Assembly (NCBI GenBank): GCA_016490735.1
Contig: JAEMWC010001186.1
Coordinates: forward strand, 1 to 64,000
DNA length: 64,000 nt
Direction of reading: 5' to 3'
Source: Pachyseris speciosa
Taxonomy: Eukaryota; Cnidaria; Anthozoa; Scleractinia; Pachyseridae
Shown: piece by piece, positions 1 to 12,900 of the stretch
Numbering within the stretch: the first letter of the stretch is position 1
Layout of the letters: the number at the start of each line of letters is the position of its first letter
Translations under genes and position numbers: made by a program
The notes under the pieces: generated by a model
What the model was told of the DNA's origin: nothing
Database searches by the model: none
Seen by the model: the letters and a program-made list of their open reading frames with translations, nothing else

Positions 1-3000
1 TTCTGGCCAGCCAAGTGCAAGACCAAGCAACTTTGATAATAAAATATTGGGCATTTGGTTGATACCACTAATAATGTAGTATGAGGATTTAAGGTGATGA
101 TTCATCAAAGCAAAAGTGCTGGAAATCCGTGTTAGCCAATTAACTTGATTATCTATTTTGCAAGAAAGATAAGGACTAGTCTCACATTTCTCCATGTACA
201 TTTGAAATTCCAAACATACTTCATCAAACATCACAAATCCCATTTAGCATCAATGCCAAATGTCATTCAAACATCCCACAAGATTAGTGTGACAGCAACT
301 AATAAAATTAACTGAAAGACTGTATGCAGGAGAAGGAAGTCCAAAGGACTGACGGTGTACATTGACGAGAAAGAGCTTACTTTAAGTTTAATTTTAAGTT
401 TTAAGTTTTTTTTTGTTAAAACAAAAAAAGTGCATGACTGGAGAATAATTGGGAGAAACTAAATTCCCATACAAAGAATATTATCTACAATTACACATTC
501 TAAAAACTAAGAGGTGAAATTTAAACGTGGCCCAAAGCTAACCTAATCAAATTAAATCGAATACTTGTCTCTTACAAGTCACCCCTGATTTAATTGAGAT
601 GGACACTAAAGGTTAAGAAGTAAAATTTAAATACAATTCAAGGCTAACCTAATTAAATTACATACTTGTCACTCACAAGCTACATCTGATATAAAATTGA
701 CACAAATAATGTAATAGATAGGACTTAAAACTGCTTAAAGAAGGTGCATGCATGATGTTCGATGGAACACCATTCCAGTCTGTGATGTGGCGATTAAAAA
801 AAAGAAAAGCTGAAGGCTATATATATGTTTAGCCAGGCCAGGCCTAGAATCGGAGCAACACAATCTCACCGAGCAACTCTGCATTGCTTTATTTGGGCCA
901 GTTTAATTTATGTTCAAAACAATTGAGCAGCAGCGGGGAAAACGAAGGGTTTTTGATAGCAAATGTTTGAAAAAAAAAAAAAAACTCTACAAGTGAACAA
1001 AGTACGATGCGAGTGTTTGCTCGAAGAAGGAGAAGGTGGAGAAATTAAACAAGACTAGCTAGTAATGCAAATAGCTTGGACTGATTAAGTTAGAAATATC
1101 TGTATTTCTTTTGACATAAATGCCCTAGAAAATAAAATAAAAGGTACAAACGGATCGTTTACAGCAGTGAACAGGAACTGACCGCGGTTCAGAAACAACA
1201 GAACAACAAACATATTACAAGAAAACAAAGCACAATACGAATAATATTTCTTCGAAGATTCTTGGAGAAGGTGGCGAAATTAGACAAGTAACAAAACTAT
1301 CTTTAAATTTAGACATAAATGTCCGTAGAAGAGACAAAAAAGACGTCCGCACCTGATAGTTAAGAGCAGTGAACAGGAATCACTGAGGCAGCAATCACTC
1401 GGAACGCGACAGAGCTGAATAATGGAGCCATTTCCCACAAAATCATTCTTTGGCTTACACAAAGCACTCAAGTGCGTTGAGTTGATAGTTTTACTGTTAC
1501 TTCCCATGTCTTCCGAAGAATCTTCTTCAATTAATGATCCTCAGTGGCAAAACATCATCCAGTTAACGAAGAAAGCGCTTGCCAAACCACAAGAGCATTT
1601 ATCTCGCAGACCCGTCCACTATAAAATATATCAAAGCCAGCCAGCCAGTCAACCCATTTCGCTGTTTTTAACATTCAAACGCTGATTCTTACCGGTTCAA
1701 ACAAATTAAGACGACGTGTTTATAGACGGCGAAACTTAATTGTTGTTTACAGGCCGCTTTCGACGAAGATCTCTAAACGTTTTTTCAAATGACGAGTGAA
1801 GCGCTCTGGTTATTGACATTTTTGACAGCATTTTGACACTTTGTTTCAGATTTTGAGACGTGCACATGCACATGCATTTGATCGACTTTGTTTTTCACTC
1901 GAGCTTGAGTTTCCGCCTTTAATCCTTAAGTTTACAAGAACTCATTGCGATTACGTGTTAATAAGATAAGGGCAAAAGTTTCTTAACGCTGTTGAGGCAC
2001 CAAGTTCGAAAAACAGTCAGCCAAGCCAAGTAAAAACACTCGTTCGCTTGCAAAGAAAGCAATGTAACAAAACAAACTATTCAACTACTTCTTTGGGTCC
2101 AAAACGAGTAGAGATAATTGTTATTTATATCCATTCGAGAGAAAAATACAAGTTTCATTTCTGAACAAAAGTAACAACGATTAAACCAAATGTTAAGCTT
2201 CTATTTATTTAATTTACCTCACTCTCATGCGCTGTGTTGTAGATGTTTCTACGACTTGAAAATACGTAAGCTTCAGTAAAGCAAAAGTAAGCATCCGCAA
2301 AAATAGCAAACGGTTTGTCCAAAGAAAGAGTTTCTTACACAGAGTTTAAGCTACTCGTTCCCGCCATTAATACCGTGAACTGTTAAGTGGCCTTTCTTGG
2401 TGAGATGCAAGATGCCGCGGTAAAGTGAAAGCCCTTGTAACGTTGAATTATACTGTTTTCAACCGCACAATCGATCCAAGTTTGGAGTATTTCCTGAGAA
2501 AAATCTTTCGCTCTTCCTTTCATCACTTGAAAATTCACCTTCCGGAGTATCTTTTGACAAGTTCTTCATTTTTATGCTTCTTACGCGAATTTAAAGACAA
2601 ACTTCGATCGAAGAAGATGAAGTTGTTTTGCTCAAAATGAAGAAACCAACTGAATGTGAAATTACGAGACGCAGAAAGAGCGCGAAAAATTTAAAAGCCT
2701 CGATCCCACACCTGGCTTGAGCCTGCGATCCAATCGAAAGCAAGTTCGTGGTCAGCGGTCAACTTCAAAAAACAGCTGACTTCGATGGGGTCTTAACTTG
2801 AGCCGCGATATGGTCACGTGACACTGTTTAGCGGATACCTTGTTTTGACAGGTGTCAGTTGGCTAAGAGGTGAATGTCCAGTATCAAAGACGTACGCTGT
2901 AAACTAGCTGGTCAGCTGGGCCAAGTGGAGTATGGCCGCCATGTTGGAATATTATGATGATGATTATTATTATTACGATATTATTAATTATTGTGCGACT

Positions 3001-3141
3001 CAGTCGTCGTCGTCGTCGTCGTTCGTACGCGCCCACGAGCAATACCGCTAGCCATTTTTACCATGAGAAAAGCAGTTGACGAGTTTCTATAAGTATGGTG
3101 CTCCGCTTGGCGGCCCTTTAGGGTCGTCGGAGCTCCGCTAT
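1..3141 (+). repeat. Long non-coding repeat, copy A (5' end cut by window)
   Basis: This is one of four copies of the same long repeat in the window (also 9991-13480, 51303-55590 and 55916-57079). Shared blocks run in the same order in each copy. They include the segment starting ttctggccagccaagtgcaa, a small ORF beginning MSSEE, a conserved stretch around 2200-2640 and a 3' block with CGT triplets at about 3004-3022. The copy ends in a palindrome-rich tail, gctccgcttggcggcc then ggagctccgctat. The first kilobase seen in copies B and C is missing because the window starts inside the element. No transposase or replicase is visible. The terminal hairpin suggests a non-autonomous Helitron/Helentron-type element, but the class is uncertain. 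Confidence 0.7.
1506..1685 (+). other. Small conserved ORF inside the long repeat (copy A)
   Basis: An ATG-started reading frame of about 59 codons beginning MSSEE and containing the block QWQNIIQLTKKALA. Closely similar frames occur in copy B at about 12224 and in copy C at 53981, each starting MSSEE and containing SSIND and QW. Copy B loses the shared frame after KALA. I do not recognise the peptide. It may be a remnant of an element-encoded exon or a chance frame in a conserved repeat. Confidence 0.3.
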
Positions 3142-3867
3142 CAGTATGGTGCTCCGCTATTATAGGCATATCGTTAGTGCAACTACTTGAAGTCATTGAA
3201 AAGCCCAGGAATTCAAATTTTGATTTCAAGGGCGCTTGAAAGCCTTTCAAGAGAATAATTTCTTCTGAAAGTGCGTTGAAATTAAGGAAACTCCTTGCAT
3301 TCTTGCTCGGATTGAAACTAACGTAGGATTATATCAAAGTAAGTAAATTTATGTTCCATTCATGGTTGTGTCTCTTATGAAAATGCATTTTATATCTGGG
3401 GGAGCTTTTGTTGTTGGCCAATGAAAACATTTCAAAACATAGTACAAGACAAAGTAAACTTGCTATAAAAACCCCTTCGAAACTAAGTTTTTGGTTCTTG
3501 AATTCTCTTTGAATTGTTTGTACAGAAGCCAGCACGGACTATAAGGCAAATACGTCATCAAATCAGAGAGAAGGCTTTAAATAATTTGACCTTCGCGCTT
3601 GAACAACTCTTCGAAATATTTTAATTCAATTTTTTCGAGGCTGGGATCTGGCATGCAAAGGCCCTTGGAAACGTTCTTAACAACATCCAACATTGCTGGG
3701 CCCAAGATTGTTGTCAGACGTTTGGCAGTGTTTGTTAAATTGGTCGTCGAAAAAATTATAAATAGTCAAGGCCCGTGCAAATGCTCGCAACTTTGTTGGG
3801 CCCAACACGCTGGGTGCGTTTATCTGCCTCGTAATGTATAATTTCAAATCATCGTTCCAACAGTGAT
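3142..3867. other. Unassigned stretch with short palindromes
   Basis: No gene is recognised. The part at about 3650-3810 holds paired CCAACAttgctGGGCCC and TTGTTGGGCCCAACA blocks, which look like the inner repeats of a small MITE. Its borders and target duplication could not be fixed. The short open frames here have no recognisable domain. Confidence 0.3.
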
Positions 3868-3870
3868 TAA

Positions 3871-4583
3871 AAGCGCGTTCGATTGACCCTATTCCTGAAT
3901 AGGAGTAAATGGAATAGACTTGAACATCCGTTCGGTTAAAACGCTATTCTTATTTTGGAATAGAAGGAATATATTCCAAGCATTCTGCTCTAGGGAGCAG
4001 AATGCCTGGAATAACCCGGAATGATGACGTCATTCGTCTTCGCAGCGCAGCTTTTCAGTTCGAAACAACAAACAAAAATGGCGGCCACCCGCAGCGACGA
4101 AAAAGTGATTTTCCTCAAGAAAGGATATTCTTGGAGTCGGGAGGATACTCTTCAACTAAGAATTGTTTCAAAACGTGAGTTACAAAAAGAAAAAATTATT
4201 CGCACAACTGTTTCGGCGTATCCCTCGATACGAACACTTCGTCGCTCTGACATCATGTAGATCAGGTGAAGCAGATAAAACAGGGGTAGAAAATCTTCTA
4301 CAACATTTTCATCGTTTCTTTCGGTTCGTCTTAAAGAAATTCGTCAACAAACGCCAAAGTACTAGCAACAGCAAACTCCAATGTTGCAGTCGCTGCCATG
4401 TTGTTGTTGCCGAGTTTACAATTTGTATTTTCGTAAGGAAAACCGGTACCTTGGCGTTATTTCGTGGGCCCGGCATTATTCCACAAACGGAATAATCGTT
4501 TTATTGACTTACGCACGGAATGGCTATTCTGGAATAATTTGGAATGTATTCTTATTCCGGAATAAGGTTAATTGAACGCAGCC
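3871..4583 (+). mobile_element. 713 bp PIF/Harbinger-like TIR element
   Basis: The ends are imperfect inverted repeats: the left starts aagcgcgttcgattgaccct, and the right read in reverse starts ggctgcgttcaattaacc. Both continue into TATTCC/GAATA-rich matching blocks for about 40 bases. The element is flanked by TAA on both sides (3868-3870 and 4584-4586), which fits the 3 bp TWA duplication of PIF/Harbinger. Inside, the frame from 4078 contains SWSREDTLQL, which resembles the start of the Myb/SANT-like protein encoded by Harbinger elements. It is soon broken and no DDE transposase is present. This is most likely a decayed, non-autonomous copy. Confidence 0.6.
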
Positions 4584-4724
4584 TAAATATAAACTGACGG
4601 TATTCCGTGACTCTCTCCTAATTGCTTTGTTGCCTGAGGACTAATAGGGCGAGTATTAACTTCGGAGTAGTGACCGCAACAACCACAAAAACTATTTAGG
4701 ACACTGATACAATAGCCGCATGTT

Positions 4725-4750
4725 ATATAAATAAATAAATAAATAAATAA
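4725..4750. repeat. AAAT microsatellite
   Basis: About six tandem TAAA units. Confidence 0.9.
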
Positions 4751-5210
4751 CTATCAATATTATATTCCCCCGCTTAGTATTTGCACTTGGTTTGCGTTGG
4801 CCTTTTAGGAAAATATATTACCCAACTCCCCACCGTTATCAACTGTCTGAAAAGATTGAAACAATAGTTGAAAACAATAGCAAAACAGTGGAACATGTAA
4901 ATAATCCCCTGATCATATTTCCGTCGATTTAAAGTGCAACAAGAGGCTACAATTAGCCTAAACCCGGGCTTGCAAAAAACAGTATTGTATCCCTAACTTA
5001 GTGCTGAACAAAAGAATAGAGGGAAGTCTGTCTTTCTTACATCGGACGCATTGTGTTTAGCTTGTGTTGGAGTCTATTTCTTTAGACCCCTATCAACATA
5101 TATTCCTCTAAAATACAGCTCAACCATTGAGAACAATAATTATAACACTTGTAAAAAATATTTCTAAAAGAACAAGAAAAAGAGAAACAGAAAAAATAAA
5201 GCCCGTGATA

Positions 5211-5290
5211 TATACCACTAAAGGACATCGAACCCGGTTTAGCTGCGTCACAGGCAGGAACAATGACCTTTAGGCCACAGAGGTTTATCA
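5211..5290 (-). repeat. tRNA-like SINE head
   Basis: On the minus strand a box A-like TGGCCTAAAGG is followed about 30 bases later by a box B-like GGTTCGATGTCC. This is the spacing and order of an internal RNA polymerase III promoter. No clean four-arm tRNA with a proper anticodon could be drawn, so this is called a tRNA-derived SINE head or decayed tRNA, not a functional tRNA. A T-rich stretch follows downstream on the minus strand. Confidence 0.5.
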
Positions 5291-5696
5291 TTATGCACGG
5301 TGATAAAAATAGTGTATTGATTCCAAAAAAAAACTAAGCACAGATGTTTTCGCTTCGATGGATAATTGTTTGAGAAAGGAAACGCGTATCGAACGATGTA
5401 GGATTTTTTCGCATAAATGTGAATGGAGTCTCGGTGAAATGTGAGTAGAAAATTAATTAGCAGAGTGAAACTGTTTACAAATACGTCAATCCAGGGTCAT
5501 TTGAAACACAATAAAGGAACGTTTCTGGACAGTTTCAAGGGACGCTAGTACATTTGTAAAAACTAATCGCTCATCATTCAAAAATTAAAGTCCAGAAATT
5601 AAAATAGTAAATTAGCTACCTGTCAAAGTCTCAGGGGTGTGTGATATCCCGTTCTTGAGTTATTCAACAAAATGTACATCTCAATGGAGCGGATAC

Positions 5697-5870
5697 GGGG
5701 AACACGGCAGTCCATCTGGAGTTAAATTTTGGTCATGTTAAAAGCTTTCTTCTCGCTGTTGAACTTGCAAACATTCGTATAGACACTTCTCTTAACATAT
5801 TAGTTGTTCAGACTTCAAAGACACAAGGTGAATCGACGTTTTCCGATACATGACAACAAGTATCATTCTT
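5697..5870 (+). repeat. Direct repeat, unit 1 (about 170 bp)
   Basis: The segment starting ggaacacggcagtccatctg and ending near the phrase gacaacaagtatcatt recurs at 6067-6236 with scattered substitutions and a few small indels. The two units lie about 370 bases apart in the same orientation. Confidence 0.8.
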
Positions 5871-5934
5871 GCTGTTGATATGAGATTTATACTTCCGAAT
5901 CACTCGGCCGTGAAAGGCCAAACTCCCTTTGTCT

Positions 5935-6041
5935 GTAGTCTCTAATTTTTGGCGCTCCCCTTGCGTCGCGTCTCCTCGCAACTTCGCGCGCGCACGTGTC
6001 TTTCGCCCGCCCCACAATCCATCGCCAAAATTAGAGACTAC
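5935..6041. mobile_element. 107 bp fold-back/MITE-like element
   Basis: The arm gtagtctctaatttttggcg at 5935-5954 is matched in reverse complement by cgccaaaattagagactac at 6023-6041. The GC-rich core is full of CG dinucleotides. The element sits between the two units of the 170 bp direct repeat. No target duplication was identified. Confidence 0.55.
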
Positions 6042-6066
6042 TCGCAGTCTACTGAAGCAGACACGA

Positions 6067-6236
6067 GGAAACACGGCAGTCCATCTGGAGTTAAGTTTAC
6101 TCATGTTAAAAGCTTTCTTCTCGCCGTTGAACTTGCAATCATTCGCATAGACACTTCTCTTAACATATTGTTTGTTCAGACTTCAAAAGACACAAGGTGA
6201 ATCGACATTTTCCGATACGTGACAACAGGCATCACT
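6067..6236 (+). repeat. Direct repeat, unit 2
   Basis: Second copy of the unit at 5697-5870, in the same orientation and starting ggaaacacggcagtccatct. Confidence 0.8.
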
Positions 6237-6488
6237 CTGTTAAAAATAGTTAGCGCTTGCGCAGAAACGCCGAAGTGCACTTTGTGGATGATACTCGACG
6301 AAAAAGAAGAACCGTCGGTAATCTTAGACCCGGGCGCCACGCGAGACGCGCGCAGCCCGGGTAACTAACACCAAAATATTTTTTTGCGCTAAAGTAAATC
6401 TTTGCACCTGTCACAACAACATTTCGCCTGTATTTTGAGTTTTGGACATTTTTATGGACTTCAAAGCGTAGAAAAAAAATTCATTTGG

Positions 6489-6639
6489 TACACGACCGAG
6501 TCAGAAAGGGCTTGTGTCTATTCTCGATTTGACGTCACAAACTACTATACATTCATGTTTACAAAGACTTAACGCGATATAAATCAGTTTGTGACGTCAA
6601 ATCGAGAATAGACCCAAGCCCCTTCTGAGTCGGTTGTGG
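6489..6639. repeat. 150 bp near-perfect inverted repeat
   Basis: The left arm (6489-6543) and right arm (6585-6639) match in reverse complement over about 50 bases with few mismatches. They share the core tctattctcgatttgacgtc and are separated by about 40 bases. The core includes the palindrome TGACGTCA-like tgacgtca. It is probably a fold-back MITE. A strong hairpin would form in single strands. Confidence 0.75.
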
Positions 6640-6699
6640 GATAGCAGATTGCCAGATTTTGCAATTTTTACAGCCTATGAAGTCAGTATAATCAATTTC

Positions 6700-6820
6700 T
6701 ATGGCATGTTATACTCCTTTTTTTAATTATTTTTTTTTTTTCATTTCATTTTGAACACAACTTCACAATTTTTCTTAATGTTACGGGACGTGTTCTTTTT
6801 TTTTTTTTTTTTTCACTTTA
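6700..6820. repeat. T-rich low-complexity tract
   Basis: Two long T runs, at about 6727-6740 and 6796-6814, in otherwise unassigned sequence. Confidence 0.8.
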
Positions 6821-7105
6821 ATTAGATTTAAGTAAAGTTAGCAAACATCGCAGTCTTTCTGGTCGTAATGGGAGTCATTTAGGTGTTTTCCACCTGCCTT
6901 TGGAAAAATGATTTTAGAATATGAAATGAGCTATAGATTGTGAGGTGTGAATAGCGAGAATTTCTCCTATTCACTAAGCTTACGTAAGTGAATGAGCTGT
7001 TCGAATATTATTGGTCGGGGGTATTCGTGTATGACAATTTGCGGTAGCCTCGCAGTTCCTATAAGCTCTAAATTTCCGTGGCGGTTATGGTGTCGCAGCC
7101 CTATA

Positions 7106-7265
7106 CACTAATATCACGCTTGTTGTGAACAACAGATTTTCCCGCCTACCTCGTCCACAAAACGGGAAAACACAAAGGATCTTAATCCAATGGGAGCTAG
7201 AACTCATCCTGATGACGAGTCTGGACGGGTAAAATCTATTGTTCATCAGAAATGTGATATCGGTC
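7106..7265 (+). mobile_element. 160 bp TA-flanked MITE, copy 1
   Basis: The termini cactaatatcacgcttgttg and (reverse) gaccgatatcacatttctga are imperfect inverted repeats. They continue into matched aacaacagattttcccg / aacaatagattttacccg blocks. TA flanks both ends (7104-7105 and 7266-7267), as expected for Tc1/mariner-type insertion. A second copy lies in opposite orientation at 9628-9789. Confidence 0.65.
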
Positions 7266-7267
7266 TA

Positions 7268-9627
7268 TTGTTTTAGGGTAGGGTCCATTGTTTGTGTTGT
7301 TTGTTCTTTTGTCTCGCCTGAAGGGCCGGGTGGTCTCCAATCAGGTGAGACCTTGTAAGAGCTGCGAGGCCACCCACAACTCATGTGTTAGTAAGAGTTT
7401 TGAGTTCTGCCTGTAAGGAGATAATTCAAGATCTACAATAAACGCCATGTTCCTAAACGAAGCTCTGCTCCTCTTGATGTAAAATGATCCCGGAAGGTGG
7501 CAGGGTACTCCAAAAGCCCCTGTTAGATTACGATTGTACTTTAAAATTTGCTCTTGTTCTTTCCCACTTTCTTTCTGGTAGTTGTACAGATGTTTTATAT
7601 TTCATCGGCCTGTGCGATTGATATTTAGTTTCTCGGGGACAACCTTTGCTAAAGCTCATGTAGAAGTAGTCGCGCGTCCTTAAAGAACGATTTGCATAAA
7701 ATCCCTCTATACCTGCTTTAGAGCAAACATCACCAACTACATACAACGAATTGGTGACGGAACAAACAACACTTTATAAGCGTGATCGAACTAAACACCT
7801 TTTCTGGGTTTGTGGTATTTTCAGCTACTGTTGACTTCCATCAAAATTCTATTATCAAAAAGATGTGTTCCTTAATCTGGTGCTCTCATCGTCGTCGTCT
7901 AGTATGACCTGAAAGAGCGTTAGCGTCGAGCCTCTATGTTCTTCCCACCGCGAAGAGCGAGATATTAGAATAAATACACCACCGGGAGGACAAGCGTCTT
8001 GGCATCTTTGTCTCCCAAGAGACTCAGGGCCACAAAATTTCATCATCTTCTTCGGAGATTGATTTTGCTTGTTTTAGTTGCTTTCAATGACCAGATAGTG
8101 TCAAAGCCTTCATTTGAGAGAGAATCTTGGAACAGTTTTGTGACGCGGGTCTCGGAACAGCTCAAAAACAGGGGCTCCATTCTCGCCTAAAATGGCTTTT
8201 AAATGGCTACACATAGCTGTTAAAGTGTGTTGGAAGGGTTAAACGTATCGTCCTTTATCCTAATCTCATGAACAAATTTACTCAGCTAATAGCAAACTCA
8301 TAGAAAGTCGCAGGACTGCGAACAGCCGATTGCCCTCGAACAATATGACGAGATAATCGCCTTCCACCCTTCTCGTTTGTCCAGTAATTCCAAACAGTTA
8401 CCGCCCAAGCGGTGGTCTTTCGCCAACTGTTCCGTTTAATAATCTCTTGGTCGGTAAGATTATAATTTTCTTCCGACGTCTTAACCTTAAACCTCTAAAA
8501 GAAACGTTTCTGTTTCCAATTCTCAACTTCTTTGCGTTTGCTCAAACAGTGAAGGTTTTTTTTTTTTTTTTTTTTTTTCATTCTAGTTCCGCTTCCGTTC
8601 GCACCTTCGCAGCTTCTTCCTTGCCCTGCTTTTGGTAACTTTCTTTGCAGCTCGACATGATTTTTTTCTTTATTTCCTTTTCTTCTTCCTCTTAGCAAAT
8701 GCTCGAGCTGCCACTGCTTTCGTCTCAACACTCTTAGGATCCTTGACAACCTTGCTAGTCTTTGATCTTCGGCTGCTTAACCCGTTTCCTACCAACCACA
8801 CACATATGTGACGATAAATACTGATTTCCCTTTTGTGATTTGTCTCTTGTTTAAATTTTGTCAGATCGTCATAATAATGTGTGAATAGCACCAAATGGTG
8901 TGTTTCGAAATTATCACAGCCCAAGAAACCAACTACAATACCAGAATTCCGCTGCATATCATCGTTCGTTTGGCAACAAAGGCTAAAATGCTTGTCTTTT
9001 GCCCAAAGAACTGAACACCTTGTATCTGCTATGAAAGTTTTCTCTCACATTTTCTGCCAGCTGCGCTACCGCACTGAGTGCCAATTCTAGGTAATACCAC
9101 GCCACGACCATAGAATTCTCCTTCGGTTTATTTCATAGTTTTTAATATGAGTGTGGAGCCACTCAGTGTTACCACGCAAAATATTGCATCGATGAGAGCC
9201 AAAATTGCCTTACTAGAACCCGGAATCCATCTGAGGAACTGTCAGAGACACAGGTTAACCTTTGAGTCACCATATTGACAACAAAGCAAGTTTGGCATCT
9301 ACTAACATAAAGCCGTCTCTCACCTCTGGTTTGTTTCTAAGGCTTGCCTTTACCCACTTTCTAGCTTAACGATGCCAGCAATCCTAGGGGCTTCTTCAGA
9401 GGAAAATGGCTCACAAAAGCACTCTAAAACTGAAAAAATTACCACATTCGAGCGATTGTGTTCGCCCGACAAACAACAGCCACTCGTGTGCAACACGTGA
9501 CACTAAGCCTGAATCCCAGTATTTGAAGACAGCAGATATTTTGATAGTAACTCCATATATGGAGAAGTTAAGAGCCCACACTATTTATTGCCCAAAATGT
9601 GTTGAAATAAATAGCATTCTCTTGGTA
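7268..9627. other. 2.4 kb unassigned interval between inverted MITEs
   Basis: No gene or RNA is recognised. There is a T run at about 8557-8579. Short open frames on both strands have low-complexity or unremarkable translations. The interval is bracketed by two copies of one MITE in opposite orientation. No matching target duplication at the outer edges was seen that would make it a single composite element. Confidence 0.4.
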
Positions 9628-9789
9628 TGGACCGATATCACATTTCTGATGAAAAATAGATTTTGCCCGTCCAGACTCGTCATCAGGATTAGTTCTAGTT
9701 CCCATTGGATTAAGATCCTTTGTGTTTGCTCGTTTTGTGGACGAGGCTGGACGGGCAACTCTATTTTTCCAACAAGCGTAATATTAGTC
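9628..9789 (-). mobile_element. 162 bp TA-flanked MITE, copy 2 (inverted)
   Basis: Reverse-complement copy of 7106-7265, with TA on both sides (9626-9627 and 9790-9791). The two copies align end to end with scattered substitutions. An open frame that crosses it is only a shadow of the repeat. Confidence 0.65.
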
Positions 9790-9990
9790 TATGAAAAGGG
9801 TTTATGAACTCGCCATTGACATTTCCTCGCTGCTATTCGCTCTTCTAAATGAAGTAGAGCCTTATCCAACGCCTCAATTACTCGACTAAACCTTTCATCA
9901 TGCCATAAGCCCTCGGTCTGTTGTAAGCAATCTCGTAAGTCAGCCATGATTCGACGAATTCAAATTTTACTTCCACACTGCTCCAGCTAA

Positions 9991-12900
9991 TATATATATT
10001 TAGCCAAGCCTAAAAGCGGAGCTCCAAGAGCATTCTTTTTCTACTGGCATTTACATGTAGTGTGCTTGTCATATCACCCATCTGACCTCACTCAAGCTAC
10101 AGACGTAATGCTGTAAAAAATAGTATGGAAAGGTGAACTGAGCCAGTGGCACAGTAGATTTGGACCCCCCGCGGATTTGCACTGTCCAGTCCAGATCTGC
10201 TTGTGGATCAGATGTCACTCACACCCCCTAGTCCAGAACTGCTAGCAGATATGAATCCCCACTCCTCCTAAAAACAAGCGTTCTATTGAGTAAGGTAATA
10301 AAAATCCCTTTGCAAATTGAGTTTGGAGATGTTAAAAACGCAAAATAAAAATATTGAGGTAGGTTTTTTTTTAATAATCTTTAATCCCTTGTGTAAAATT
10401 AAGAACCTGCAACGCTAGTTTTCATCTATAAATTTTTAAAACGAAACATTTCTTTACATCTTAGAGCAATACCTAAGGACAGGTCTGTTTCCCCGTTCAA
10501 CTGTAGGCTACTTAGTTATGGTTTAGAGCCACTAGAAATTGGTGGAGAGGCCTGGTGATTGCTCCTTTGAATCAGTATCACATCAGATATATAGTGATTT
10601 AGAACATCACTTCATAATGAATGCAATTTCAATTATCGACAGCCTCCCATGAGACAATCGGAAATCAGAAATTGTGTATTCTCTGGATAGATGTATGCCT
10701 CACAAAAATTATGAATTAAAGAAAGATACATGAAAACCAAAAAAAAATATTTAGATGATATGGATTAGACCAAAATATTTCTTTTGTCCAAATATTACTT
10801 CTTGACCTTACTATCACAAAAAACTGCTTGCTATAACATTAAGCTCTTCAATCAATGCACCTACAGTGTTTTCAAAGAGAAATCCAGCTGTTCTTTTGGC
10901 CAGCCAAGTGCAAGACCAAGCAAGTTGATAATAAAATATTGGGCATTTGGTTGATACCACTATCAAGATAATTAACAATGTAGTATGAAGATTTAAAGTA
11001 ATGATTCATCAAAGCAAAAGTGCTGGAAATCCGTGTTAGCCATCTCAACTTGAGTTTCTAATTTGCAAGAAACGTAAGGACTAGTCTCACATTTCTCCAT
11101 GTACATTTGAAATTGCACGACACACTTCATCAAACATCAGAAATCCCATTAAACATTAATGCCAGATGTTATCCAAACATCCCACAACATTGGTGTGACC
11201 AGCTACTAATAAAATTAATTGAAAGACTGTATGCAGGAGAAGGAAGTCCAAAGGATGTGTACATTGATGAGAAAGAGCTTACTTTAAGTTTAATTTTAAG
11301 TTTTAAGTTTAACAATACTTTGTCATGCGAATACAACTAAGTTGATACAAAACAAAAAAAGTGCATGACTGGAGAATAATTGGGAGAACGTAAAATCCCA
11401 TACAAAGAATATTATCTAATATTACACATTCTAAAAACTAAGAGGTGAAATTTAAACGTGGCCCAAAGCTAACCTAATCAAATTAATCGAATACTTGTCT
11501 CTTACAAGTCACCCCTGATTTGAGGTTAACACTAAAAATTAAGAAGTAAAAGTAAAATATAATTGAAAGCAAGCTTACCTAATAAAATTACATACTTGTT
11601 ACTCACAAGCCACATCTGATTTAAAATTGACCCAAATGATTTAATAGATAGGACTTTAAACTGCTTAAAGAAGGTGCATGCATGATCTTCGATGGAATAC
11701 CATTCCGGTCTGTTATGTCGAAAAGCTGAAGGCCATATATGTATTTAGCCAGGCCAAGCTGCACACTCTTCCCAAGCATCCAACTTTGCATGGCTTTATT
11801 TGGGTCCAAAACAATTAAGCAGCCTCAGGGAAACGAAGGGTTTTCGAAAGCCAACATTTGAAAAAAAAAAAAAAAAAAGACAGACATTCTTGAGTCTTTC
11901 AGATTAAATCGTAAAGGAATTCAAAGCGGATTAAAAAAAACACTACAAACGAACTAAGTACGTTGCGAGTGTTTGCTCGAAGAAGAAGAAGGTGTAGAAA
12001 TTTAACGAGACTAGCTAGTAATAAAGAATAGCTTGTACTGATTCCGGGACTGATTAAGCTAGAAAAATCGATATTTACTTTGACAAAAATACCCCTAGAA
12101 AAGAAAATAAAAGGTACAAACTGATTGTTTACAGCAGTCAACAGGAATTGACCGCGGCTCAGAAACAACAGAACAATAAAAAAAAAACACTAAAGTGCTT
12201 TGATAGTTTTACTGTTATTTCCCATGTCTTCCGAAGAACCTTCTTCAATTAATGATTCTCAGTGGCACAACATCATCCAGTTAACGAAGAAAGCGCTTGC
12301 AAACTACTCGAGCATTTCTCTCGCAGACCCGTCCACTATAAAATTTATCAAAGCCAGCCAGCAAGTCAACTCATTTCGCTGTTTTTAACATCCAAACGCT
12401 GATTCTTACCGGTTCAAACAAATTAAGACGACGTGTTTATAGACGGCGAAACTTAACTGTTGTTTACAGGCCGCTTTCGACGAAGATCTCTAAAACTTTT
12501 TTCAAATGACGAGTGAAGCGCGCTGGGTTTTGACAGAATTTTGAGATCTTTACGTCAGATTATGAGACGTGCACTTGCATATGCATTTGATCGGCTTTTT
12601 TTTTTTTTACTCGAGCTTGAGTTTCCGCCTTTAATCCTAAATTTTACGAGGAATCATTGCGATTACGTGTTATTAAGATAAGGGCAAGAGTTTCTTAACG
12701 CTGTTGAGGTACCAAGATCGAAAAACAGTCAGCCAAGTCGAGTAAAAACACTCGTTTGCTTACAAAGAAAACAATGTAACAGAACAAACAAACAGTTATC
12801 AACTACTTCTTTGCGTCCAAAACGAGTGCAAATGATTGTTATTTATATCCAGTCGAGAGGAAAATACAAGTTTCATTCCTAAACAAAAGTAACAACGATT

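Noticed and set aside
9406..9807. 133-codon plus-strand frame
   Set aside because: Its second half runs through the MITE at 9628-9789 and no domain is visible.
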